This document shows positions 6,644-13,623 of a stretch of 18,267 nt of DNA, one piece after another. The stretch is from an uncultured Gammaproteobacteria bacterium (lineage in GTDB: Bacteria > Pseudomonadota > Gammaproteobacteria > Xanthomonadales > Xanthomonadaceae). Location of the stretch: assembly GCA_946885735.1 (NCBI GenBank), contig CAMPGW010000059.1, forward strand, positions 1-18,267. Direction: 5' to 3'. The stretch's first letter is position 1. Each line of letters starts with the position of its first letter. A program made the position numbers and the translations under genes. The notes beneath the pieces are model-generated. The model did no database searches. It was not told the origin of the DNA and was given only the letters and a program-made list of their open reading frames with translations.

Positions 6644-7210
6644 ATGAGAGACAATCGTGCCATGAGCGCCGTGATCAGTCCGTGCAGCCTGTATCGGTAC
6701 CGCTTGGACCGCGAGGTCCAGCTCGCCGGTGTTGTGATTGCCTACTTCGGCGTCAACCCGTCCACCGCGTCGGCGGAGGTCGAGGACCAGACCACGAGGA
6801 AGTGGCGGGGATTCACGCTGCGCAATGGCGGTCGCCGCTACATCGCGGCGAACCCGTTCGCATTCCGCGCCACTGATGTCGCACAGTTGGCCAGGCGGCC
6901 GGATCCAGTCGGACCCGAGAACGCTCGCTACTTGCTCGAGGTGATCGACGAAGCCGATGTCCTCGTTCCTTGCTGGGGAGCGCGCGGCAAGGTACCGCGG
7001 AGTCTGCATTCCCACTTGGACGCTCTAGCGGCACTACTTCTCGCTTCGGGGAAGCCCGTTAGAGTCCTCGGCCTGACGGCCAGCGGCGATCCGCTGCAAA
7101 CCGTTGACGCTGGCCTACGCGACGCCGCTGGTCGACTGGAAGCGGCCGTGAACGAATCGCGCACCCTATCTTGCTGCTGGCCGAATTCGGCACCGGTCAG
7201 ATTCCGGTAG
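6644..7210 (+). CDS. DUF1643 family protein, frame slipped near its C-terminus
   Basis: Recognised from the family pattern: GVNPSTASAEVEDQTTRKW (36-54), then NPFAFRATD (70-78), RPDPVGPEN (85-93), PCWGARGK and LGLTASGDP. DUF1643 proteins are small, of unknown activity, and common on mobile elements. As read, the frame runs to 7210 with an atypical tail. Dropping one A from the AAA at 7098-7100 restores a family-like ending, PLTLAYATPLVDWKRP, with a stop at 7149-7151 and a product of 168 aa. The slip is either a real mutation or a homopolymer sequencing error. The start at 6644 has GAGGTAA just upstream. An alternative ATG is at 6662. Confidence 0.75.
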   Translation: MRDNRAMSAVISPCSLYRYRLDREVQLAGVVIAYFGVNPSTASAEVEDQTTRKWRGFTLRNGGRRYIAANPFAFRATDVAQLARRPDPVGPENARYLLEVIDEADVLVPCWGARGKVPRSLHSHLDALAALLLASGKPVRVLGLTASGDPLQTVDAGLRDAAGRLEAAVNESRTLSCCWPNSAPVRFR

Positions 7211-7407
7211 AACGCTGCTGCCACCACTTCGGCATGTCGCCAGCTGAGGCAAAGCGCGCGGCAGCCCTACAGAAGCTCCCTGTGCCTGCTTTCCGGCTCG
7301 GCTCGCAAAAGTCGCCCTGGCTGGTTAGCACCGAAAAGCTCGCCGAGTTCATCGATTCTCGGCTCCGCGCCGCGGACGCCGAGTGGCGTCGCATTAATGC
7401 GGCCTGA
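7171..7407 (+). CDS. pyocin activator PrtN-like regulator
   Basis: The 78-aa frame reads LLLAEFGTGQIPVERCCHHF, then GMSPAEAKRAAALQKLPVPA and later FRLGSQKSPWLVSTEKLAEF. This matches the PrtN family, whose founder in Pseudomonas aeruginosa activates pyocin genes by binding DNA. A TTG at 7171 is the available start. A GTG at 7148, which overlaps the restored DUF1643 stop as GTGA and has GGAAG 7 bases upstream, would give the usual family start (VNEIAHPILLLAEFG) if one A were added after 7156. The gene may therefore have lost its native start through a one-base deletion, or the base is missing from the assembly. Its targets are unknown, since no pyocin genes are present here. Confidence 0.75.
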   Translation: MLLAEFGTGQIPVERCCHHFGMSPAEAKRAAALQKLPVPAFRLGSQKSPWLVSTEKLAEFIDSRLRAADAEWRRINAA

Positions 7408-7463
7408 CAGCGCACGGGGGCTCGGATAGGATTGGGCGCATTCGGCTGGCTGGGGAGCCAATC

Positions 7464-8570
7464 GTGCGCAAGCTTCGTCTCTCGAGCCCTAGGCATAGCC
7501 TGCCCAAGGCGACTCAGGCTGCCAATGACGCGGGCAAGATGCACTGGAGCGCTCTCATCGCGAACCTCTCTCAGGTCGCGATGCTGCTGCTGGTTACGTT
7601 CGGTTATTTCTACACGGTACGGCCAGTTTACCGGCTGGGTCTGCTCGAGGAGAAGACAGCAAAGCTCGAGCTGGAGGCGTCAGATTCCGCTAAGGAGATT
7701 GCAGAGTCCAGGGGGAAACTCCAGAGCCTTGCCGCTGCGAGAGACGGACTTGCGTCTACCAACGCAGCGCTACGAAGAGAGCAGGCAAAGCTGGAGACAT
7801 CGGTAAGCCAACTCGGCTCCAGTGCCACAGCACTGCGGGCAGATCTAATCAACGCCGAGACATCAACTTCACTCCAGCGAAGCCAGATTCGTGATGGCCA
7901 GCGGACGCTGCTGCTGCAGATCGCCTCCTTCCGTTGGTGGCGAGACACTATCAATGACCAGGTACGTGGGTCCATCTTCTACAAGGCCGACGAGGGCGAC
8001 ACGCTCGCTAAATGGGCTGCGGAGCCGACGCCACCGCAGCCGGCCGACCGGGTGATCGCGGTCATTGACGAAGAGCTCAGCGGTGGGACCTTCTTCGGTC
8101 TTCCGGAGCCGCATGACATTAGTCGATCCCTCCTGCTTGAGCTTCGGGCTGGCGTCGATGGGGCGAGGGACCGCCTAGCTTGCCCTTCAGTCGATCGACG
8201 ACAGTGGGTGAAGGGCTGGGAAACCGCTAAGGCGGCTTACGACCATTCGCTGCCTGAGTGCACCGATTGGCTAATGAAACGCACGGCCGCAAGAGAGGGC
8301 TGGACGCCTGCCGAGCTTGAGGCGTACCTGCGGTCTGCAAGCGGCAAGCGCGACATGACCAGCTCGCGGATCTCGTGCGAAACCAGCGCCGGCCTTCACC
8401 AGAAGATGCAGTTTGTCAGGGCCTGGGACGCCCTGCAGAAGCCCTGCACCGACCGGCTCATGTACGCGGACAACGTCGGGCTCGGCAGTCACGATGCGCT
8501 CGCCCCCTTCCCCGACTTGTCGCCGCCCACGTGGGAGCCTGCCTGGTACCTTGAGTCCTTCCCCAAGTAG
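7464..8570 (+). CDS. membrane-anchored coiled-coil protein of unknown function
   Basis: A 368-aa protein starting at GTG 7464 with GGGGAG about 8 bases upstream. It has a basic N-terminus, one membrane segment at about 31-52 (LIANLSQVAMLLLVTFGYFY) and a coiled coil at about 59-140 rich in Glu, Lys, Ala and Leu. A C-terminal domain at about 145-368 has many Trp residues and four Cys (240, 266, 305, 328). The positive-inside rule puts the coiled coil and C-terminal domain in the periplasm, where the Cys residues could form two disulfides. I recognise no family. It is the largest intact cargo gene and lies next to the right att site, a common position for host-benefit genes. A later ATG at 7539 would still keep the membrane segment. 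Confidence 0.78.
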   Translation: MRKLRLSSPRHSLPKATQAANDAGKMHWSALIANLSQVAMLLLVTFGYFYTVRPVYRLGLLEEKTAKLELEASDSAKEIAESRGKLQSLAAARDGLASTNAALRREQAKLETSVSQLGSSATALRADLINAETSTSLQRSQIRDGQRTLLLQIASFRWWRDTINDQVRGSIFYKADEGDTLAKWAAEPTPPQPADRVIAVIDEELSGGTFFGLPEPHDISRSLLLELRAGVDGARDRLACPSVDRRQWVKGWETAKAAYDHSLPECTDWLMKRTAAREGWTPAELEAYLRSASGKRDMTSSRISCETSAGLHQKMQFVRAWDALQKPCTDRLMYADNVGLGSHDALAPFPDLSPPTWEPAWYLESFPK

Positions 8571-8650
8571 TCCCATGCGACGCAGTTGCTACCAGCCCCG
8601 GCGTTAGGCAGCCAAGTCGCTGGTTGAAAACGCCTTTTCGGGGCTGTCCA

Positions 8651-8679
8651 TCCAGTCCATCATCGGGGCGACCGAGAGC
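8651..8679. repeat. attachment-site core copy at the far end of the island
   Basis: Identical over 29 bp to 4220-4248 in dusA, in direct orientation. It lies outside any intact gene. A TTGCTAC heptamer, like those before the integrase, occurs 59 bp inward (8586-8592). Confidence 0.92.
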
Positions 8680-8706
8680 CGACGTCGGGGGCTCTGGGAA
8701 TCTCAT
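8680..8706 (-). pseudogene. remnant of the original dusA start
   Basis: Read on the minus strand in the dusA frame, the bases outside the right repeat encode DSQSPRRR and lead directly into LSVAPMMDW in the repeat. This looks like a normal DusA N-terminus. The ATG at 8706-8704 is now 28 bases from the CTC codon, so it is out of frame. Two missing bases (ATGA..GATTCC) would restore it. This is the expected leftover of the ancestral gene after integration. Confidence 0.6.
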
Positions 8707-8805
8707 GGTCATGCATCCGAGCAGTGTAAGGGCCGACGCCGGCGTGCAGCGGGCCTCCGGTACCCGGCATCGCGGCGGCCATCCCGCCCCCTCCTCTCGC
8801 GCTGA

Positions 8806-8823
8806 ATTAAGTGTTCATTTAAT
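8806..8823. promoter_or_regulatory. putative TetR autoregulatory operator
   Basis: The imperfect palindrome ATTAAGTGTTCATTTAAT sits 8 bp before the TetR start, in a local AT-rich patch. Fourteen of the 18 positions are symmetric. The position fits self-repression and control of the export operon. Confidence 0.55.
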
Positions 8824-8831
8824 ATCGCGGC

Positions 8832-9500
8832 ATGAATGAACGCCGCCGCTTGCCGAAGCCCCGCCGCCCCGGCCGCCCCGCCGAGCCGCCGGGCGACCTG
8901 CGCGAGCGCCTGCTCGATTCGGCGCTAGCCTGCTTCGCGCGCGCCAGCATCGCGTCGACCAGCCTCGCCACGATCGCGCGCCAGGCCGGCGTCACCCCCG
9001 CCCTCGTCCACTACTACTTCGACGACAAACCGGCCCTGGTGCAGGCGGTCGTGCAGGAGCGCGTGCTGCCCGCAACCGCAGGCCTGCGCGAGGCGATCGG
9101 GGCACCCGCGGGCGACGTCGGCGCGCTGGTGGCGGGTTTCGTCGCCGGCATCCATGCGGTGGTCGCGCGGCACCCGTGGCTGCCAGCCTTGTGGGTGCGC
9201 GAGATCCTCACCGAGGGCGGCGCCCTGCGCGCGGTGATGCTCGAGCAGGTCGCGCCGGCCATCCCGGGCGCACTGGCCGCGCGCCTCGCCGCCGCGCAGG
9301 CGCGCGGCGAACTCGCCGCCGACCTCGATCCGCGCCTGACGGTCGTATCGCTGATCGGGCTGACCCTGTTCCCGCTCGCCGCCGAATCGCTGTGGCGGCA
9401 GTTCCTCGACGCCGACGACATCGACGACGCGCGCCTGCAGTCGCACACGCTCGCCCTGCTCCGGCATGGCCTGGAGGTTCCGCATGCACCTTCGTCCTGA
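8832..9500 (+). CDS. TetR/AcrR family transcriptional regulator
   Basis: A 222-aa ligand-responsive repressor. After a Pro/Arg-rich extension (1-20), the N-terminal DNA-binding domain covers about 23-70 with helix-turn-helix TIARQAGVTPALVHYYF (47-63). The remaining helical domain would bind the inducer and dimerise. The gene heads the exporter operon and overlaps the membrane-fusion gene, so it probably regulates that operon through the palindrome just upstream. The order TetR, membrane-fusion protein, ATPase, permease resembles the E. coli cecR-ybhGFSR locus, but the sequence does not identify the ligand. Confidence 0.9.
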   Translation: MNERRRLPKPRRPGRPAEPPGDLRERLLDSALACFARASIASTSLATIARQAGVTPALVHYYFDDKPALVQAVVQERVLPATAGLREAIGAPAGDVGALVAGFVAGIHAVVARHPWLPALWVREILTEGGALRAVMLEQVAPAIPGALAARLAAAQARGELAADLDPRLTVVSLIGLTLFPLAAESLWRQFLDADDIDDARLQSHTLALLRHGLEVPHAPSS

Positions 9501-10458
9501 CTTCGCCCGCGCTCGCTGGTTGGCGCCGGCGCTCATGGTTCTGGCGTTGGCAGCCTGCAAGGCCGAGCCCGACACCCGCCTGCTCGGCACGCTGGAGTGG
9601 GACCGGATCGCGGTGCCTGCCGAGGCAAGCGAACCGATCCTCTCGCTGGCCGTCCGCGAGGGCGAACGCGTAAAGGCCGGACAGGTATTGCTGACCCTGG
9701 ACGGCGCGCGCATGCAATCGCGCGTGGCGCAGGCGCAGTCGGCCGTCTCCCAGCAGGAAGCGCTGCTGTCCGAACGCATGCACGGCGCCCGCATCGAACA
9801 GATCGACGCAGCACGCGCCGCCGAGGCCAGTGCACGCGCCAGCCTGGTGGAAGCGGAACGGCAGTACACGCGGCAAGCCGAACTCGCGCAGCGGCAACTG
9901 GTGGCCCGTTCCGCGCTCGATGCCGCCCGCGCCGCCCGCGACCGTGCCGGCGCCCAGCTGCGCGCAGCCCAGGCGCAGACCCTCGAACTCACCCGCGGCA
10001 CGCGTGCGGAACAGGTGACGCAAGCCGAAGCCGCGCTGGCCACCGCACGCGCCGCACTGCATGAACTTCGACTCAGCCAGCAACGCCTGGTGGTACGCGC
10101 GCCGCGCGATGGCCGCGTGGATGCCCTGCCCTTCAAGGCCGGCGACCAGCCCCCGCAAGGCGCCGCCGTCGCCAGCCTGCTGGTCGGCGACGCGCCCTAC
10201 GCGCGCGTGTTCGTGCCGGAGAGCCAGCGCGTGGCGCTGCGCGAGGGCCAGCGCTTCCAGATCCACGTGCAAGGCCGCGAGGGCGCGATCGCGGCGACGC
10301 TGCGCAGCATCGCCCGCGAACCGAGCTTCACGCCCTACTACGCCCTGACCGGCGACGACGCCAGCCGACTGGTGTATCGCGCCGAGCTGCTGCTCGATGC
10401 CGAGGCCGGCGCCGGCCTGCCCGCCGGTCTTCCCGTCCAAGCCGAAGCCCTGCGCTGA
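9484..10458 (+). CDS. HlyD/YbhG-type membrane-fusion lipoprotein
   Basis: Periplasmic adaptor that links an inner-membrane exporter to the outer membrane. The 324-aa product starts at ATG 9484, chosen because GGAGG lies 6 bases upstream. An in-frame ATG at 9466 lacks this. The N-terminus ends in a lipobox (LAAC, Cys25), so it is a likely lipoprotein. A lipoyl-like half (ILSLAVREGERVKAGQVLLT, about 52-71) precedes a long Ala/Glu/Gln/Arg coiled-coil hairpin (about 78-200). The second lipoyl half (VVRAPRDGRVDALPFKAGDQ) and a beta-barrel region follow. It overlaps tetR by 17 bp and ends one base before the ATPase start. Confidence 0.88.
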   Translation: MHLRPDFARARWLAPALMVLALAACKAEPDTRLLGTLEWDRIAVPAEASEPILSLAVREGERVKAGQVLLTLDGARMQSRVAQAQSAVSQQEALLSERMHGARIEQIDAARAAEASARASLVEAERQYTRQAELAQRQLVARSALDAARAARDRAGAQLRAAQAQTLELTRGTRAEQVTQAEAALATARAALHELRLSQQRLVVRAPRDGRVDALPFKAGDQPPQGAAVASLLVGDAPYARVFVPESQRVALREGQRFQIHVQGREGAIAATLRSIAREPSFTPYYALTGDDASRLVYRAELLLDAEAGAGLPAGLPVQAEALR

Positions 10459-10459
10459 C

Positions 10460-11401
10460 ATGGACGAGGGCGCCGACCTGGCGATCCGCGCCCGCGGCCT
10501 GACCCGGCGCTTCGGCACGCTGGTGGCCGTGGACCACGTGGATCTTTCGGTGCCGCGCGCGCAGGTCTACGGCTTCCTCGGGCCGAACGGTTCCGGCAAG
10601 TCCACCACCCTGCGCATGCTCTGCGGCCTGCTGACACCGAGCGCCGGTGAGGTCGAGGTGCTCGGGCTGCGCATTCCCGAGCAGGCCGAGGCGCTGAAGC
10701 GGCGCATCGGCTACATGACCCAGAAGTTCTCGCTCTACGAGGACCTGACGGTGATGGAGAACCTGCAGTTCCTCGCCGCCATCCATGAGTTGCCGCGTGT
10801 GCAGGCGCGCGCACGTATCGAGGAGATGGTCGACCGCTTCGATTTCGGCGATCGCCGCGGTCAACTCGCCGGCACGCTGTCGGGCGGCCAGAAGCAGCGC
10901 CTGGCCCTGGCCGGCTCGATCCTGCACGAGCCCGAGTTGCTGCTGCTCGACGAGCCCACCAGCGCGGTCGACCCGGAATCACGGCGCGACTTCTGGGCAA
11001 GCCTGTTCGAGCTTGCCGACGCCGGCACGACGCTGCTGGTGTCCACGCACTACATGGACGAGGCTGAGCGCTGCCATCGCCTGGCCATCCTGCAACGCGG
11101 CGCGCTGGTCGCCGACGGCACCCCGGCCGCGCTCTGCGCCGCGCTGCCCGGAAAAGTCTGGAAGCTGCGCATCGCGCAGACGCGCGAGGCCGAGAAGATC
11201 CTGCGCCGCCACCCCGGCGTGCTCGGGGTGGCGCAGATCGGCACCGACCTGCGGGTGCTGGCCGACGCCTCCCTCGACGAAGCCGAGCTGCGCGCACAGG
11301 TGCCAACCGGTGCGGTCGAGATCGAGCCGGTGCCACCCAACCTCGAGGACGTCTTCGTCGCCGCCACCCGCGATGCCGCCCCGCGCGAGGCCGCCGCGTG
11401 A
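10460..11401 (+). CDS. ABC transporter ATP-binding protein of the export operon
   Basis: ATPase subunit of 313 aa that powers the ABC-2 permease encoded next. Walker A GPNGSGKST (41-49), Q-loop Gln88, signature LSGGQKQR (140-147), Walker B LLLLDEP (160-166) and the H-loop His in STHYMDEAE are all present. A C-terminal extension (about 230-313) is typical of DrrA/CcmA-type exporters. It has one ATPase domain, about half the size of E. coli YbhF. The start at 10460 follows the upstream stop by 1 bp. A longer frame from 10397 would only overlap the adaptor gene. Its TGA overlaps the permease GTG (GTGA). Confidence 0.93.
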   Translation: MDEGADLAIRARGLTRRFGTLVAVDHVDLSVPRAQVYGFLGPNGSGKSTTLRMLCGLLTPSAGEVEVLGLRIPEQAEALKRRIGYMTQKFSLYEDLTVMENLQFLAAIHELPRVQARARIEEMVDRFDFGDRRGQLAGTLSGGQKQRLALAGSILHEPELLLLDEPTSAVDPESRRDFWASLFELADAGTTLLVSTHYMDEAERCHRLAILQRGALVADGTPAALCAALPGKVWKLRIAQTREAEKILRRHPGVLGVAQIGTDLRVLADASLDEAELRAQVPTGAVEIEPVPPNLEDVFVAATRDAAPREAAA

Positions 11402-12480
11402 ACGCCACCCGCCTGCTGGCCATCGTGGTGAAGGAGCTGCGGCAACTGCGCCGCGATCGCCTCACTTTCGGCATGATCCTCGGCATCCCGACCCTGCAGC
11501 TGCTGCTGTTCGGTTTTGCGATCAACCTCGACATCCGCCACCTCGACGCCGCGGTGGTGGACCAGTCCAACACCGCGCGCTCGCGCGAAGCGATCGCCAC
11601 GCTGGTGGCGAGCGACCTGCTGCGCCTGCGCGCCGATGCCCACACGCCGGCGCAGCTGCAATCGCTGATCCAGTCGGGGCGCATCAGCGTCGGCATCGTC
11701 GTGCCCGCGGATTTCGAGGCCCGCCTCGAACGCCGCGACCGCCCCGCGCTGCAGGTGATGGTGGACGGCTCCGACCAGACCGTGCAGGCCGCGGCCCGCC
11801 AGCTGGCCGCCCTGCCCCTCCCCGGCCGCACGGCGCCGGTGCCGGGCGTAGAGGTGGTCAATTTCTACAATCCCGAACGGCGCGCGCCAGTCAACACCGT
11901 GCCCGGCCTGATCGGGGTGATCCTGACCATGACCTTGGTGATGTTCACGGGCATGGCGCTCGTGCGCGAGCGCGAGCGCGGCAACCTGGAGATGTTGATC
12001 GCCACGCCGGTCTCGCCCTGGGAGCTCACGCTCGGCAAGATCCTGCCCTTCGTCGGCATCGGCCTGGTGCAGGTGACGGTGGTGCTACTGCTGGGGCAGC
12101 TGGTGTTCGACGTGCCGATCCGCGGCAGCATCGTCGAGGTCTATGCGGCCTCGCTGCTGTTCATCTGCGCCAACCTCGCGCTCGGCATCCTGATCTCGAC
12201 CCTCGCCCGCAGCCAGTTCCAGGCCATGCAGCTGGCCTTCTTCACCTTCCTGCCGCAGATCCTGCTGTCGGGCTTCATGTTCCCGTACGCGGGCATGCCG
12301 GTGGCGGCGCAGTGGCTGGCCGAGGTGCTGCCGATGACGCACTTCATCCGCCTCATCCGCGGGATCATGGTGCGCTCGGCGGGGCTGGCGGACATGCCGA
12401 TGGACATGCTGGCGCTGGCGCTGATCGCCGCGGTGCTGCTGGTGGTGTCGACGCGGCGCATCCACAAGCGCCTGGACTAG
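11398..12480 (+). CDS. ABC-2 type permease (YbhS/YbhR-like)
   Basis: Membrane subunit of 360 aa. The first membrane helix is at about 22-43 and is followed by a large periplasmic domain (about 44-166). Five more helices lie at about 168-188, 215-237, 248-270, 281-298 and 337-352. The conserved cytoplasmic block RERERGNLEMLIATPVSPWE (190-209) is the family hallmark. The GTG start at 11398 overlaps the ATPase stop by 4 bp. Only one permease gene is present, so the transporter would be a homodimer, unlike the YbhS/YbhR pair. It is the last gene of the operon and converges on the GFA gene with 9 bp between the two stops. Confidence 0.92.
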   Translation: MNATRLLAIVVKELRQLRRDRLTFGMILGIPTLQLLLFGFAINLDIRHLDAAVVDQSNTARSREAIATLVASDLLRLRADAHTPAQLQSLIQSGRISVGIVVPADFEARLERRDRPALQVMVDGSDQTVQAAARQLAALPLPGRTAPVPGVEVVNFYNPERRAPVNTVPGLIGVILTMTLVMFTGMALVRERERGNLEMLIATPVSPWELTLGKILPFVGIGLVQVTVVLLLGQLVFDVPIRGSIVEVYAASLLFICANLALGILISTLARSQFQAMQLAFFTFLPQILLSGFMFPYAGMPVAAQWLAEVLPMTHFIRLIRGIMVRSAGLADMPMDMLALALIAAVLLVVSTRRIHKRLD

Positions 12481-12489
12481 CGCCGGGAT

Positions 12490-12888
12490 CTAGTCGCGGC
12501 TCAGTCCCGCCAGCGCGCCGGCATTGGCTTCCCAGTTGGCGCCGTCGAAGGGCTCGACCTCGATCGCCTCGAAGCTGCCCTCGTCCAGGCAGCGCGCATT
12601 GACGTCCACGCCGTCGGGATTCGAGCGCGGGATGTAGAAGCTCTTAACTCCGCACACCGAACAGAAGCGATGCTTCGCCACGCCGGTGTTGAAGGTGTAT
12701 TCGCTGAGCACGTCCGCCCCGGAGACCAGGCGGAAGCGCGAGGCCGGCACGATCAGGTGCAGGAAGCCGCTCATCCGGCACAGCGAGCAATTGCAGTCCT
12801 GGACGCGCAGCACGCGCGGCGCGTCCACCTCGAAACGCACGCGGCGGCAATGGCAGCCGCCGCGATGCGTCACCAACTCATCCGGCAC
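12490..12888 (-). CDS. GFA/CENP-V family zinc-binding protein
   Basis: A 132-aa protein with the seven-Cys arrangement of the glutathione-dependent formaldehyde-activating enzyme family: GCHC (Cys12, Cys14), CNCSLC (32, 34, 37) and FCSVCG (76, 79). The family binds zinc. True formaldehyde activity is shown for few members, so the substrate is open. The gene starts 8 bp after the stop of the upstream secreted-protein gene and is probably in the same transcript. Its stop and that of the converging permease lie in a small inverted repeat, GACTAG/CTAGTC. Confidence 0.88.
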   Translation of the reverse strand: MPDELVTHRGGCHCRRVRFEVDAPRVLRVQDCNCSLCRMSGFLHLIVPASRFRLVSGADVLSEYTFNTGVAKHRFCSVCGVKSFYIPRSNPDGVDVNARCLDEGSFEAIEVEPFDGANWEANAGALAGLSRD

Positions 12889-12896
12889 GGCGCGGC

Positions 12897-13526
12897 TCAG
12901 CCCTTGCCCTTGCCGGAATTGCCCTTGCCCTTGTCGGAGTTGCCTTTGCCCTTGTCGGAGTTGCCCTTGCCGGAATTGCCGGGCGCGCCGTCGTCGTCCC
13001 TGGGCTTGCCCTTGCCGGAGTTGCCCGGGCCGTCATCGACGCGCAGCACGTCGTGCTGGCCCTTGCCCGAATTGCCCGGGCCGCCGTGCGACTTGTACTT
13101 GTCCTTCGACTTGCCCATGTGGCCCTTGAGGGCATGGAAATCGGCCGAACCGGGCTTGATGCCCATGCGCCGGGCGATCACGCCCCAGCCCTGGCCCTTG
13201 TTGCGCTCACGCTCGCGCACGATGTCCGACAGCGGACGACGCAGCTGGTAGGCCAGCGCGCTGGCGTAGTAGACGTCGCCCGGATCCCAGCGGCGGTCCA
13301 CCAGCAACTCGTTGACCAGGTAGCGCGGCGCGCCGTAGCTGCCGACGATGTCGTCGACGAAGTAGTCACGGTCGCGGCGCCCGTAGTCGTTGAAGTAGCC
13401 GAGCTCGGTGTCGATCCAGACGTCGCCGGTGCGCGGGCTGTAGCTGATCACCTGCGCCTGGGCGGCGCCGGCCAGGCCGAGGGCCAGGGCGAGCAGGAGG
13501 GTGTGGATCTTGGTGGTCGGCTTCAT
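12897..13526 (-). CDS. secreted protein with a GNSGKGK repeat tail
   Basis: A 209-aa exported protein with a signal peptide (cleavage after AAQA, residue 24), a conserved-looking domain at about 25-135 and a basic low-complexity tail at about 149-209. Features of the domain are a Tyr/Asp-rich start (GYFNDYGRRDRDYFVDD) and the segment GWGVIARRMGIKPGSADFHA. The tail is built of GNSGKG and GNSDKGK units. AAGGAG lies 7 bases before the ATG. I do not recognise a named family. The flexible basic tail could bind polyanions at the cell surface, but that is speculation. Confidence 0.8.
   Translation of the reverse strand: MKPTTKIHTLLLALALGLAGAAQAQVISYSPRTGDVWIDTELGYFNDYGRRDRDYFVDDIVGSYGAPRYLVNELLVDRRWDPGDVYYASALAYQLRRPLSDIVRERERNKGQGWGVIARRMGIKPGSADFHALKGHMGKSKDKYKSHGGPGNSGKGQHDVLRVDDGPGNSGKGKPRDDDGAPGNSGKGNSDKGKGNSDKGKGNSGKGKG
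12900..13082 (-). repeat. coding repeats for GNSGKG/GNSDKGK units
   Basis: Imperfect tandem units of about 18-21 bp (for example TTGCCCTTGTCGGAG, twice in close succession) encode the tail. Near-identical neighbouring copies suggest growth or shrinkage by slippage. Confidence 0.75.
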
Positions 13527-13623
13527 GGTCGGCTCCTTTGGAGTCGTGGTTCGGGTGCACCGGCATCGGCCGGAGCGGCGCCAGTGTGGGGGATGCCCCT
13601 GAACCGGCGGTTAAGCGCGCAGG

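Larger units (their letters stand above)
4220..8679. mobile_element. small dusA-integrated genomic island, apparently immobilised
   Basis: The element is bounded by identical 29-bp repeats at 4220-4248 and 8651-8679, giving a unit length of 4,431 bp. It has a dusA-type tyrosine integrase gene at the dusA end. Integrases of this family and their attachment in the 5' end of dusA are an established class of prophages and islands. Cargo is two small minus-strand genes, a degenerate stretch, a DUF1643 gene, a PrtN-like gene and a coiled-coil membrane protein. No capsid, replication or conjugation genes are seen. The integrase is broken, so self-excision is unlikely unless another integrase acts in trans. 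Parts of the element look less GC-rich than the flanks, most clearly 5480-6360. Confidence 0.88.

Noticed and set aside
6359..7015. Minus-strand open frame of 218 codons across the palindrome and DUF1643
   Set aside because: It is antisense to the recognisable DUF1643 motifs and runs through the non-coding palindrome, with no ribosome site or family features.
8591..8643. Integron attC-like site (GGCGTTAGGC at 8600-8609, with partly complementary flanks CAGCCCCG/CGGGGCTG)
   Set aside because: The GTTAGGC end fits, but no matching RYYYAAC partner is found at a suitable distance and no integron integrase is present. The flanks form only a bulged stem.
10338..11861. Minus-strand open frame of about 507 codons and the plus-strand frame 10785-12602
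   Set aside because: Both overlap the ABC transporter genes out of frame and have low-complexity, motif-free translations.
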